The notes below the pieces were generated by a model. It did no database searches. It had not been told where the DNA came from and saw only the letters and a program-made list of their open reading frames with translations. From assembly GCA_964577145.1 (NCBI GenBank), contig CAZNXM010000003.1, positions 20,900 to 84,899 of the forward strand: 64,000 nt of DNA, written 5' to 3'. Every line of letters begins with the position of its first letter. The first letter of the stretch is position 1. The translations under genes were made by a program, and so were the position numbers. The stretch comes from MGIIa-K1 sp964577145 (GTDB lineage Archaea; Thermoplasmatota; Poseidoniia; Poseidoniales; Poseidoniaceae). Positions 53,294 to 62,217 of this stretch are shown in pieces.

Positions 53294-54328
53294 GTGACCA
53301 TCAAGGTGGCCATCAACGGATACGGGACCATCGGCAAGCGCGTTGCAGACGCAGTTGCTTGTCAAGACGACATGAAAATTATCGGCGTCACAAAGACCCG
53401 GCCAGCCTTTGGCTGTGACTTGGCGGTACGGAAGGGATACCCTCTGTACTGCACTTTTGATGATGCAGATCGTATTGCTGCCTTTGCGACAGCAGGATAT
53501 GAATGTCATGGCGGCCTTTCTGATTTATTGGCAGCGGCAGATGTCGTCGTCGATTGTTCACCAGGTAAGATGGGAGCCGACAATAAAGCGAAGTACCAAG
53601 CCGCTGGAGTAAAATGGATTTTCCAAGGTGGCGAAAAGCACGCAATGACAGGCATGTCCTACACCTCTTGTGCAAATCACAGTGAGAATTTGGGCGTCGA
53701 AGGAACCCGTGTTGTTAGTTGCAATACTACAGGTTTATCTCGAACCCTTGTTCCACTCTACGAACACTGCGGTTCACTTTCCGTCGAATGTACAATGATT
53801 CGCCGGGCAGCAGACCCAGGTGACTCCAAGAAGGGTCCAATCAATGCAATCAAACCCGTTCTAAAAGTTCCAAGTCATCACGGTCCAGACGTCATGACTG
53901 TTAAACCTGAGATTGTAATCAATTCACTTGCAGTTGCAGTTCCAACTACAATCATGCACGTTCATTCTATCGTTGCAACTCTACCAGAAGGCCATGGAAT
54001 GACTACTGAAAGCGTGCTTCAGTTATGGAAATCAAATCCGCGAGTAGTAATAATGAATGGTGGAGATACTGGAATTACTACAACCGCTGAGGTGATGGAA
54101 TTCGCTCGAGATATGGGCAGAACATGGGGAGATCTTCATGAGATATTTGTCTGGGAAGATGGCGTAAAGTTAGTTGGTAATACACTATATTATTTCCAAG
54201 CAATTCACCAGGAATCGGATGTTATTCCTGAAAATGTTGACGCAATACGCGCGTTGATGGGTACTGAATCAGATTGGAAGACATCGGTCGCAAAAACCGA
54301 TGCTGCAATTGCTGCGTTATTCGAATGA
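53294..54328 (+). CDS. gap: Glyceraldehyde-3-phosphate dehydrogenase, archaeal type II
   Basis: 344 residues from the GTG at 53294, supported by GGGGAGA four bases upstream; the ORF otherwise runs far up through the divergent gene. The N-terminal Rossmann motif is INGYGTIGKRVADAV (about 7-21), and the catalytic Cys143 sits in VSCNTTGLSR. The archaeal type II pattern is clear in KWIFQGGEKHAMTGMSYTS and VPTTIMHVHSIVATLP. It oxidises glyceraldehyde-3-phosphate with NAD(P)+ in glycolysis or runs the reverse reaction in gluconeogenesis. A perfect palindrome follows the stop. Confidence 0.95.
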   Translation: MTIKVAINGYGTIGKRVADAVACQDDMKIIGVTKTRPAFGCDLAVRKGYPLYCTFDDADRIAAFATAGYECHGGLSDLLAAADVVVDCSPGKMGADNKAKYQAAGVKWIFQGGEKHAMTGMSYTSCANHSENLGVEGTRVVSCNTTGLSRTLVPLYEHCGSLSVECTMIRRAADPGDSKKGPINAIKPVLKVPSHHGPDVMTVKPEIVINSLAVAVPTTIMHVHSIVATLPEGHGMTTESVLQLWKSNPRVVIMNGGDTGITTTAEVMEFARDMGRTWGDLHEIFVWEDGVKLVGNTLYYFQAIHQESDVIPENVDAIRALMGTESDWKTSVAKTDAAIAALFE

Positions 54329-54334
54329 TGTCCC

Positions 54335-54352
54335 TTGCTCCTATAGGAGCAA
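54335..54352 (+). terminator. Perfect 18-bp palindrome after gap
   Basis: TTGCTCCTATAGGAGCAA is a perfect palindrome, six bases after the gap stop codon and 42 bases before the giant subtilisin start. As RNA it could fold with a GCTCC/GGAGC stem; as DNA it could bind a dimeric protein. No T-run follows. Confidence 0.4.
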
Positions 54353-54394
54353 CCGAGGTTTACATTCAAGTACGGTACGGAAGTCGGAGAGCCC

Positions 54395-57300
54395 ATGCAT
54401 GCTACTCGACGAGCAATGGTCCTACTCTTGGTCCTACTCGCATCACCCTTGGTGAGTTTGGCTCCAACGGGTAGTGCAGCCCCAACGGATTCACTCGAAA
54501 TCGCTGCAGCAAATTGGCACATCATCGAGGATGTAGAGATGGGCACGTCAGCCCTGAAAGCAGTGGATTATCGTATTCATCTCGCAATTGGCTCATTTGA
54601 TCCCCTGAGCGAAGAGGCACCATGGTCCGGCATTAAGGATGATTTTGATTACCGGCGAACTGGAATGGCAATCGTACAGTTAAATCATCACACTGGAGAA
54701 GCATTGTATGACCTCGTTGACAATCATGGTGTCTTCGTTCTTGACCACATGGGTGGCTCGGCGTGGTTGGTAAGACTCTCCCATCCCGGTGACCTTAGTG
54801 CAATACAGCATGATGAGACTGTTAGATGGGCGGGAATAATGCAACCGGGATGGCGTCTATCACCGGATTTGGATTCTCATACTAACTTGATTGCAGCAAT
54901 TCCAGCAGCGGACCTCATTCCAGAGGCATTGGAAGGACTTGCACATGACCTTGTGCTAATGGGTGCTGACGAAGCATGGTGTGGATTACATCTGTGTGAG
55001 ATTACAGGAACAATTGACTATTCCCAACTTGCAAGAGATGGCAGAATAATCTTCAGTGAACCAACTTATTCTCTACGTTTGACCAATGCAATGGCAGGTG
55101 CTGTCGTGGGTGTTGATGCAGTGACGAATAATGCACCATTTACCCTTGATGGTTCTGGGGAAACAATCTCTTTCACCGATACCGGCCTAGATTCAGACCA
55201 CCCCGATATCGTGGGAAGAGTTGCTGCAACTTACACTCAATTCGGCCTCGACCCAAGCCCTGCCGACACTAATGGTGGACATGGAACACATGTCGCCATT
55301 ACTATGGTTGGAGATGGTTCGGGAGATGCATCTGCAAAAGGGATAGCACCTAGTGCTAATATTATCGTATATGCATTAGAGCATGACCCAACTGGCGTTT
55401 TCGGTAGGTTGGGAAGTATTTACGACATGCTTAGTCATGCAGAGCAAGAAGGGTCACGTGTATCTGTTAATGCATGGGGACTCAATGGTAATTTGGGCAA
55501 ATATACTGCAGACTCTCGCTCTCTCGATGTCTTTGTGAGAGATAACCCGGAGTTCTTACCGATTTTCTCTGCTGGTGATGATGTTCATCAGGACCCATCG
55601 AGGATAATGCCTCCTTCTACTGCGAAGAATGTCCTTTCAGTTGGAGCGACAACCAATTCGGGAACAATGGCAAATTTCTCAGCTCAAGGCCCGTCAATGG
55701 ATGGAAGAGTCAAGCCTGATATCGTCGCACCTGGTGTGGGTATTTGCTCTGGACAAGCAGAGGAAGCAACCGCCCCTATGGGCTGGTCTTGTGCAAGTGG
55801 GACCCACTCAAATGGCAATTCTATGTATATGACACTGGATGGTTCAAGTCAGGCAACTGCAGTAGTGGGCGGAACGGTATCCCTCACGAGAGAATACATT
55901 CGTGAGCAAGTTGGTATTCCTTCTCCATCAGCCGCACTTCTCAAAGCAGCTGTAATCAATGGTGCCCTCGATTTGGGGACTCCAGATATTCCTAATTCTG
56001 CTGAAGGTTGGGGTCAGATCAACCTTGAGCGAACTATTCTACCAATGGATGGTAGTACATATCTTCAGACATTTGTCGATGATGGCCGAGTATTAAATGC
56101 AGGATATTCAACAGTCTATTCCTTCGAATTAGATGCCTCGCATGGAATCGATTTGACCCTTGCATGGACCGATGTTGCAGGTAGCGCAAATGAAGACCAG
56201 AATAATTCCCGCCTCGTAAATGACCTCGATCTAATTCTGGTTTCACCCGATGGTACGTTGTATAAGGGCAACGTGATTTTCAATGGTGAATCAGTTCCAA
56301 ATGGCGTCTCTGATTCAGTGAATAATATCGAAAGGGTACGTATTGCACCAGGCTCAGTAGTTACAAGTGGACAATGGCAAGTTAAGGTAGAACATACCGG
56401 TGGTCTAGAACAGTCTTTTGGACTGGTTCTTACTGCAAAAGCAAATCCCATTCCCTCCACTGATTTGATAGTATTCGATGGTTCGATTCACTCTTCGTCA
56501 GAATCACCACTGCTAAATGATTTGATCACTCTGCGACTCTCATGGTTCAATCAAGGTACATTACCTGCTGGGTCATTTAGGGTCACACTCGAAGACCTTA
56601 CTACAGGTGAGACACTATACGATTCTACAAGAACTGGCCTAGACGATGGAATCATCGATTCCGTTACTATGTATCATCAGTTCAATTCAACGGGTATACA
56701 CGATATGCGATTGAGTATCGATGTTGACAATGATGTCGTAGAAATCAATGACGCCTCAAATGGGACAGACAATAATATTCTCAACATGCAAATCGAAGTA
56801 AAGGCGTTGGGTGTACGACTGGTCCCACTTGATTTGTCGGGAGTCGCCGATAATAATCGTATCAACCAAACCCTAGATCCACGTAATGGTATTGGGATGA
56901 CCTGGCCAATATTATTGAAACACGAAGGGACAGGTACCGAATCGGTCAAACTCACAATTTCCCAAGTACAGATCCCTCACCCAGTAAGAGATGATTTCCT
57001 CTTGCCTCCAGAGGACAATTGGAGCAAATCTTCAGACCTCTCTGGGCCATTCACTCTTTCACCAATGGGTGAAGGAGGAGACCAAATTCATCTAAATATC
57101 ACCATGACAGATGATGATGCAGATATTTCTGGAGATATCCCTCGATATGCCGAAGCGGGAGAATTCTTGGTTGATGTAACCGCGCGCTATGAATTTGACC
57201 AAAGCGTATCGCATACAATCCGCCTTCGATTAACCGTGATGGAAGTAAAGGATGTAATGGTTGCACCAGCTGGTACAGACGGTCTTGAAGCCGCTCCAGG

Positions 57301-59197
57301 CGGTAATACAGCATTCTCAATATCGGTGATGAATACCGGCAACGCTCCAGCGATTTACGATTTGGATTGCTATAGTGAAAATAGATGGCAAGTCCAACTT
57401 GGTCAATCAAATTCCAGTTCATATTCATTTGAGCCATTAGATATCCTCGAATATCTTCCAATGCAGGTTAGGCTCTATGTTCCACCTGTAGCAGACGGAC
57501 TACCTGCAGCAGGTAGTCAAGATTTCATTTCTTGTTCGGTTACCAGTGTTCAAGACCCGGAATTGAATATTACCGAAGTAGTGGTTCTGACAGTAAAAGC
57601 ACTCCAGTCATTTGATACCGAGTTATTCGACCACGAAGGGCTTGAAGTTGGTCCTTCGTCTCTGGCACGCGATATCGCAGTTGACACCTCTGAGCGCGTC
57701 AATCTCACACTGGGAGTTGAAAATACTGGAAATACCGCCCTCGATCTCACAATGCGCGTTTCACCCGAGTTGACAACGTGGACAATCGGTGTAACTCATG
57801 GTGAAGAATCCGATTCACGTGAAGTTAGTTTTTCAATCCAACCAGGAGGTTCTACAACCGTGGTAATTGCAGTATTGGTTTCTCCGACTGCATCAATGGG
57901 GGACTCCAACAGATTGGTTTTCAAAACAAGTGTAAATCAAGCAATTTTCTTGAATAATGAAACCACCCTTGTAGTGAAGGACGAATTATCTGTTGAATTA
58001 GATACGAGTGGTTCTGACACCTTCGATGTAAGGGTGGATGGGGAGTGGAATTATTTTGAATTCACAATTGAAAATACTGGGAATTCTTTAGTGACATTAT
58101 CGTGGGACCACAGCATTGCTCCTGATGGTTGGCAGGTTGGTTTTGCGAACCCAACGGTGATTTTGGATTCGCGCGATATTGCGGACATTAGGATAGGCGT
58201 AATTCCACCAGCCGGTGAATCCGCAGGTATTTCTGAATTCGAACTTGGAATCTTTGTCGATGCTACAAATGGTTTCGAGACTATTTCTGAGGATGTTCGA
58301 ATTACAATAGATATTCAAGAAACTACATATGCAGTTATTTCCCCAATTGACGATACTGAAAGGCCTTTACTTTCAATCGCACGTGATGGAAGTGCAACTC
58401 AAAACCTGACCATTACCAATCAGGGAAATAGTGTCCTTGATGCTACATTAGTCGCATCGGTAATTACTGAGGATGGTGAATTGGTCAAGGATTGGGAAGT
58501 CTCACTTTCCAAGGATAGTTTCGAAGACCTTGCGATTGGGGGGGTTGTTCAATTTACAGTTACAGCCACTCCAAATGATGACACTGAAACAGGAATAGTA
58601 ACTGTTAGAATCACTGCAACAACTGCAGATACTAATTCGAGTCTCGACCTCGAAACCTCAGTAGAATCACGCCGCTCACAGGGCGGTCTTTTCGGAATCA
58701 TGCCAGTATGGGCAGCGAGTCTTGTGGTATTCGCGATTATTGCTGCTGGTGCTGTAGTGGCAATTCGTATCAAGAGATCTGCACCGAAGAATTACGATGG
58801 TGAAGAATTGGTTGCACCAGATGCACATTCGTTGCCTGATGGTGGTGAAAGACTTGATGCAATGATGGATTTAGTTTCAAAGACAAGTATTGCTAGTGGT
58901 TCTGTATCTGCTGAGGAGATTGCCGATGCTCTTGCTGGTTCCATTCCGCAACTACCCCCTCCTCCTGCCGAGGTTCCTGACGGAAGGCCACCCCGAATGG
59001 ATACACCAACAGGAAGGCCACCTGCTGCAATTCCGGCAAACAGACCTCCAGTTGCTCCAGCGCCAGCACCAGCACCAGCACCAGTCGCAGTGCCAGCAGG
59101 ACCACCGCTTCCTCCAACAGGCTTACCTCCTGGTTGGTCGATGGAGCAATGGCAACATTATGGTCACCAGTGGCTTATTCAACAAGGCCAACAGTGA
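54395..59197 (+). CDS. Giant secreted subtilisin (S8) with jelly-roll and CARDB-like domains, membrane anchor and conserved tail
   Basis: 1,600 residues. Signal peptide (MVLLLVLLASPLVSLAPTGSA), a ~220-residue propeptide-like region, then an S8 catalytic domain: Asp262 in FTDTGLD, His296 in GGHGTHVA and Ser485 in GSSQATAVVGG. At the oxyanion-hole position (usually Asn in AGN) the sequence is FSAGDD, placing Asp395 there, as in mammalian PC2. A C-terminal beta-jelly-roll follows (AWTDVAGS ... LVNDLDLILVSPDG), as in KP-43-type proteases. Residues ~690-1420 are CARDB/NPCBM-like repeats (FSISVMNTGNAPAIYDL, LGVENTGNTALDLTM, FTIENTGNSLVTLSW). One membrane helix at about 1435-1460, a Pro/Ala-rich linker and the tail TGLPPGWSMEQWQHYGHQW end it. 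GGAG lies eight bases before the ATG. Extracellular proteolysis is the likely role. Confidence 0.9.
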   Translation: MHATRRAMVLLLVLLASPLVSLAPTGSAAPTDSLEIAAANWHIIEDVEMGTSALKAVDYRIHLAIGSFDPLSEEAPWSGIKDDFDYRRTGMAIVQLNHHTGEALYDLVDNHGVFVLDHMGGSAWLVRLSHPGDLSAIQHDETVRWAGIMQPGWRLSPDLDSHTNLIAAIPAADLIPEALEGLAHDLVLMGADEAWCGLHLCEITGTIDYSQLARDGRIIFSEPTYSLRLTNAMAGAVVGVDAVTNNAPFTLDGSGETISFTDTGLDSDHPDIVGRVAATYTQFGLDPSPADTNGGHGTHVAITMVGDGSGDASAKGIAPSANIIVYALEHDPTGVFGRLGSIYDMLSHAEQEGSRVSVNAWGLNGNLGKYTADSRSLDVFVRDNPEFLPIFSAGDDVHQDPSRIMPPSTAKNVLSVGATTNSGTMANFSAQGPSMDGRVKPDIVAPGVGICSGQAEEATAPMGWSCASGTHSNGNSMYMTLDGSSQATAVVGGTVSLTREYIREQVGIPSPSAALLKAAVINGALDLGTPDIPNSAEGWGQINLERTILPMDGSTYLQTFVDDGRVLNAGYSTVYSFELDASHGIDLTLAWTDVAGSANEDQNNSRLVNDLDLILVSPDGTLYKGNVIFNGESVPNGVSDSVNNIERVRIAPGSVVTSGQWQVKVEHTGGLEQSFGLVLTAKANPIPSTDLIVFDGSIHSSSESPLLNDLITLRLSWFNQGTLPAGSFRVTLEDLTTGETLYDSTRTGLDDGIIDSVTMYHQFNSTGIHDMRLSIDVDNDVVEINDASNGTDNNILNMQIEVKALGVRLVPLDLSGVADNNRINQTLDPRNGIGMTWPILLKHEGTGTESVKLTISQVQIPHPVRDDFLLPPEDNWSKSSDLSGPFTLSPMGEGGDQIHLNITMTDDDADISGDIPRYAEAGEFLVDVTARYEFDQSVSHTIRLRLTVMEVKDVMVAPAGTDGLEAAPGGNTAFSISVMNTGNAPAIYDLDCYSENRWQVQLGQSNSSSYSFEPLDILEYLPMQVRLYVPPVADGLPAAGSQDFISCSVTSVQDPELNITEVVVLTVKALQSFDTELFDHEGLEVGPSSLARDIAVDTSERVNLTLGVENTGNTALDLTMRVSPELTTWTIGVTHGEESDSREVSFSIQPGGSTTVVIAVLVSPTASMGDSNRLVFKTSVNQAIFLNNETTLVVKDELSVELDTSGSDTFDVRVDGEWNYFEFTIENTGNSLVTLSWDHSIAPDGWQVGFANPTVILDSRDIADIRIGVIPPAGESAGISEFELGIFVDATNGFETISEDVRITIDIQETTYAVISPIDDTERPLLSIARDGSATQNLTITNQGNSVLDATLVASVITEDGELVKDWEVSLSKDSFEDLAIGGVVQFTVTATPNDDTETGIVTVRITATTADTNSSLDLETSVESRRSQGGLFGIMPVWAASLVVFAIIAAGAVVAIRIKRSAPKNYDGEELVAPDAHSLPDGGERLDAMMDLVSKTSIASGSVSAEEIADALAGSIPQLPPPPAEVPDGRPPRMDTPTGRPPAAIPANRPPVAPAPAPAPAPVAVPAGPPLPPTGLPPGWSMEQWQHYGHQWLIQQGQQ

Positions 59198-59223
59198 AGA
59201 CGGGTACGCACCCCGCCAAGCAT

Positions 59224-59856
59224 ATGAGCAGTATCGTATTGTTCGGACCACCCGGTGCTGGAAAGGGCACTCAAGCCCAGAGAATCATGGATTCAACTGG
59301 CTTGCCTCAAGTGAGTACTGGTGACATGCTTAGGGCAGCAGTTGCAGCCGGAACTCCTACGGGAATGGAAGCAAAGCATTACATGGAATCGGGCCAATTA
59401 GTTCCCGACGAGGTTATTATCAATCTCATTCGTGATAGAGTCCAAGATGCAGACGCGACAAATGGAGTCATGTTCGATGGGTTCCCAAGGACCGTAGCAC
59501 AAGCAGAAGCACTTGCGGAAATTACTGAAGTCAGCCACGTTATTGCCATCGAAGTACCTGACGAAAGAATCGTAGAGAGAATTTGTGGACGCTATACCTG
59601 TGGTGGATGTAGCGCAGTTTTCCATGATACATTCAACCCTTCCAGCGTTGAAGGAGTATGTGACTCATGTGGTGGTAGTGATTTCAAGCGCCGTGCAGAT
59701 GATAATGCTGATACTGTACTTTCACGCCTTTCTGCTTATCACGAGCAGACATCTCCGCTTGCTGAATGGTATGACCAGCGTGGAATCTTTTTCCGAATCG
59801 ATGGAGATAGAGCTATCGATGAAATTACTGAAGATATCTTACGTGCATTATTGTGA
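59224..59856 (+). CDS. adk: Adenylate kinase (long, zinc-lid type)
   Basis: 210 residues from ATG 59224 (MSSIVLFGPPGAGKGTQ). It interconverts AMP, ADP and ATP. The P-loop GPPGAGKGT is at 8-16; FDGFPRTVAQAEAL binds AMP. The LID domain carries a four-Cys zinc site (RYTCGGCSAVFH ... CDSCGG), as in many bacterial enzymes; typical archaeal adk of the Sulfolobus/Methanococcus type is a different, trimeric form, so transfer from bacteria in the lineage's past is likely. The frame upstream to 59134 overlaps the giant subtilisin and is not used. It is 26 bases after that gene and 9 before rnp4. Confidence 0.95.
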   Translation: MSSIVLFGPPGAGKGTQAQRIMDSTGLPQVSTGDMLRAAVAAGTPTGMEAKHYMESGQLVPDEVIINLIRDRVQDADATNGVMFDGFPRTVAQAEALAEITEVSHVIAIEVPDERIVERICGRYTCGGCSAVFHDTFNPSSVEGVCDSCGGSDFKRRADDNADTVLSRLSAYHEQTSPLAEWYDQRGIFFRIDGDRAIDEITEDILRALL

Positions 59857-59865
59857 GGCTTTGCA

Positions 59866-60210
59866 ATGTCAAGACGGGCAGGACGAGCAAAGGCAAAGCG
59901 CCTTCGTCATGAGAAAGCTCTCGACGCACAAGTTCATCTCTCTGGTTTGATTTCAAATCCCTCCAATAATATGGAACTCCGTAAGATTGCTGCGCGTCAT
60001 TTGGTTAAAACCTCAAGACGGCATAGATTGCCATTGCCAATTCAGCAGCGCCATTGGATTTGTAGAGGGTGCACGACTCCTCTAATACCCGGGACTACAT
60101 CTCGAACTAGAATTCGTGATGGACAGCGAGTCACCACCTGCTTAGAATGTGGGCGAATCAGACGGTTTGGAGGAGGTCCTGGCTACCACCGGAGGTCTCG
60201 CCGTGAGTGA
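59866..60210 (+). CDS. rnp4: Ribonuclease P protein component 4 (Rpp21/Rpr2 family)
   Basis: 114 residues. A basic protein subunit of archaeal RNase P, which trims the 5' ends of pre-tRNAs. The N-terminal helices are basic (RRAGRAKAKRLRHEKAL; ARHLVKTSRRHRLPLP), and the zinc site is formed by C-R-G-C and C-L-E-C, separated by a TRIRDGQRVTT strand, as in Rpp21. The 3' end overlaps the start of the CRM-domain gene by eight bases, so the two are coupled, an arrangement that recurs in archaea as far as I recall. Confidence 0.92.
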   Translation: MSRRAGRAKAKRLRHEKALDAQVHLSGLISNPSNNMELRKIAARHLVKTSRRHRLPLPIQQRHWICRGCTTPLIPGTTSRTRIRDGQRVTTCLECGRIRRFGGGPGYHRRSRRE

Positions 60211-60472
60211 AATACCTGCTAGTATTCGCCGTGAAGCGCAATCACGTGAATTCCAACCAAGTGTCCGCATAGGTAAGACCGGAATTACCGATGCTTTGGT
60301 CGAGGAAATCAGGGGCCAACTTGCCAAGCGAAAGTTGGTAAAAATAAAAATCAATAAGGGAATTTACGAGCGTTCTGATCGTGAAGTTGCATGGGCTCAC
60401 CTCGAAGAGGTGACAAACTCTACGCTTGTATTATCACGCGGCAATGTAGGCGTTCTTTGGCTCAGTCACTGA
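60203..60472 (+). CDS. CRM/YhbY-like RNA-binding protein
   Basis: 89 residues from GTG 60203, supported by GGAGGT six bases upstream; the frame above it would lie inside rnp4. The CRM fold signature is present: VRIGKTGITDALVEEIRGQLAKRKLVKIKI and the late VLSRGNVGVLWLS. YhbY/CRM proteins bind rRNA or ribosome precursors, so a role in ribosome or tRNA maturation with its neighbour rnp4 is likely. The central loop normally carries GxxG; here it is replaced by a region around NKGIYERSDRE, so the exact class is open. Confidence 0.85.
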   Translation: MSEIPASIRREAQSREFQPSVRIGKTGITDALVEEIRGQLAKRKLVKIKINKGIYERSDREVAWAHLEEVTNSTLVLSRGNVGVLWLSH

Positions 60473-60509
60473 GGATATGCTCATAGATGCTCTTTAGGTG
60501 GGTATTGAC

Positions 60510-62153
60510 ATGCGAGTGAGCCGATTGTCCCGTAGACATCCGTCTCAATGGCTTTCATTTCTTGCGCTTATTGTGACAGGTGTCATGATTTTCATAGGTG
60601 AAAGCGTTGCTAGTGGTGGTGCAATTGATGCAGGAATACACCTACCCGATGGGTTAGGTAATACTCCCGTATTCGTTGGTTTGGGGATTCTCTTTTTCGT
60701 TTATGCCCTGATTATTACTGAATTCGTGCATCGAACTCTTGCTGCTGCAGTAGGCGGACTTTTGGCAGTTTTTGCCCTCAACCACTTTATCGGTGAATCC
60801 CTTTCTCTTGCTCAAGTTACCACTTTAATCGAATGGGAGACAATTGGTCTTTTGTTGGGCATGATGGTAATGGTTGGCATCATGTCGCATACGGGAGTAT
60901 TCGAATGGTTTGCAGTTGAAGCCTACAAAAAGAGTGGTGGAAATGTTTGGACGCTAATTGTAATCCTGTGCATTGTAACTGCGGTATTATCCGCTTTCCT
61001 TGACAATGTAACAACTATGCTTCTGCTAACTCCTGTTACAATCCAATTGGCTAGAGTGCTAGATCTCAAGCCAATACCCATTCTAATTTCCGAGGTAATA
61101 TTCTCAAATATCGGCGGTACTGCTACTATGATTGGAGACCCACCAAACATCATTATTGGTTCTTTGATGAGCAGTGCTGCAATCAAAGGGTCTGAATATC
61201 CTTCACTTGCAGAACATGGGATAAGTTTCAATGATTTCATTGTTGAGTTAGCTCCAGGTGTATTGCTGACAATTGTTCCAACCTTCATGTTCCTGAAGTG
61301 GATGTACAGTGAGGAGTTTAGCGGTGAGAGAATTCGAGATGTTGCTGAATTAGAATCAAAATACGGAATTAAAGATAGTAAGATGCTATTGAGGTCAGGA
61401 ATAATTCTCTCACTTGTAATCCTCGGATTTTTCCTTCATCCAGTTTTCCATATCCCCGTATCTTGGGTTGCGCTAGTCGGAGCGGTTGCTATGCTATTAG
61501 TTACTGATAGACATGAATTAGAGGAACCATTGGAGAAGGTGGAATGGTCTACTTTGATTTTCTTCGCGGGATTATTCGTATTGATTCATTCTTTACAGCA
61601 TCTTGGCGTTATTGATTGGATTGGTAATCAGGTAATTTCAGGCATCCAGTTATTCCCAGATGACGAAAAATCGAGGCTTATTGCAGCACTTGTAATCATT
61701 CTGTGGGTTAGTGCAATCGCTTCTGCATTTATCGATAATATTCCGTATACTATCACAATGGTACCAGTTGTTCTTCAAATTTCATATGAACTAAATATTT
61801 CACTTGGACCAATGATTTGGGCCTTGGCATTTGGTGCTTGTCTTGGAGGTAATGGGACCTTGATTGGAGCTTCAGCAAACGTGGTCACTGCAGGCATGTC
61901 TGAAGAAGCAGGGTACCCTATTTCGTTCAACCAATTCTTCCGTGCAGGATTCCCTGTAATGCTAATTACAGTCTCAATTATTACTCTCTACGTGATATTG
62001 GTATTTGGCATAGATCCAGTATTCAAATGGGTTCTACTTGGAATAGCCTTCTTCGGAATAATTTGGCAATATTCCCGAGGACGTGCTAAGGGTGAATCAT
62101 GGGCTTCGGCTTTGGTTGACAATGAATCGATCCTCGAATTTGAAGAGGAGTAA
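60510..62153 (+). CDS. NhaD/ArsB-type (ion transporter superfamily) antiporter
   Basis: About 547 residues from ATG 60510, which has AGGTGGG eight bases upstream; GTG 60498 is an alternative. Around 11-13 hydrophobic helices are present. Two internal repeat halves are visible: SAFLDNVTTMLLLTPVTIQL with FSNIGGTATMIGDPPNIIIGS, and SAFIDNIPYTITMVPVVLQI with CLGGNGTLIGASANVVTAG. These paired D-N and G-x-x-x-x-I-G motifs define the ArsB/NhaD/P-protein (OCA2) branch. Transport of Na+/H+ or a similar ion or organic anion is likely; the exact substrate cannot be told from sequence alone. In a marine organism Na+ extrusion would make sense. Confidence 0.85.
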   Translation: MRVSRLSRRHPSQWLSFLALIVTGVMIFIGESVASGGAIDAGIHLPDGLGNTPVFVGLGILFFVYALIITEFVHRTLAAAVGGLLAVFALNHFIGESLSLAQVTTLIEWETIGLLLGMMVMVGIMSHTGVFEWFAVEAYKKSGGNVWTLIVILCIVTAVLSAFLDNVTTMLLLTPVTIQLARVLDLKPIPILISEVIFSNIGGTATMIGDPPNIIIGSLMSSAAIKGSEYPSLAEHGISFNDFIVELAPGVLLTIVPTFMFLKWMYSEEFSGERIRDVAELESKYGIKDSKMLLRSGIILSLVILGFFLHPVFHIPVSWVALVGAVAMLLVTDRHELEEPLEKVEWSTLIFFAGLFVLIHSLQHLGVIDWIGNQVISGIQLFPDDEKSRLIAALVIILWVSAIASAFIDNIPYTITMVPVVLQISYELNISLGPMIWALAFGACLGGNGTLIGASANVVTAGMSEEAGYPISFNQFFRAGFPVMLITVSIITLYVILVFGIDPVFKWVLLGIAFFGIIWQYSRGRAKGESWASALVDNESILEFEEE

Positions 62154-62217
62154 TGTTGCCCATCGTGGCGGTGTCTTCAAAGGTCTGACGCACTGTGAGA
62201 GATTTAGAGGCGGTTCG

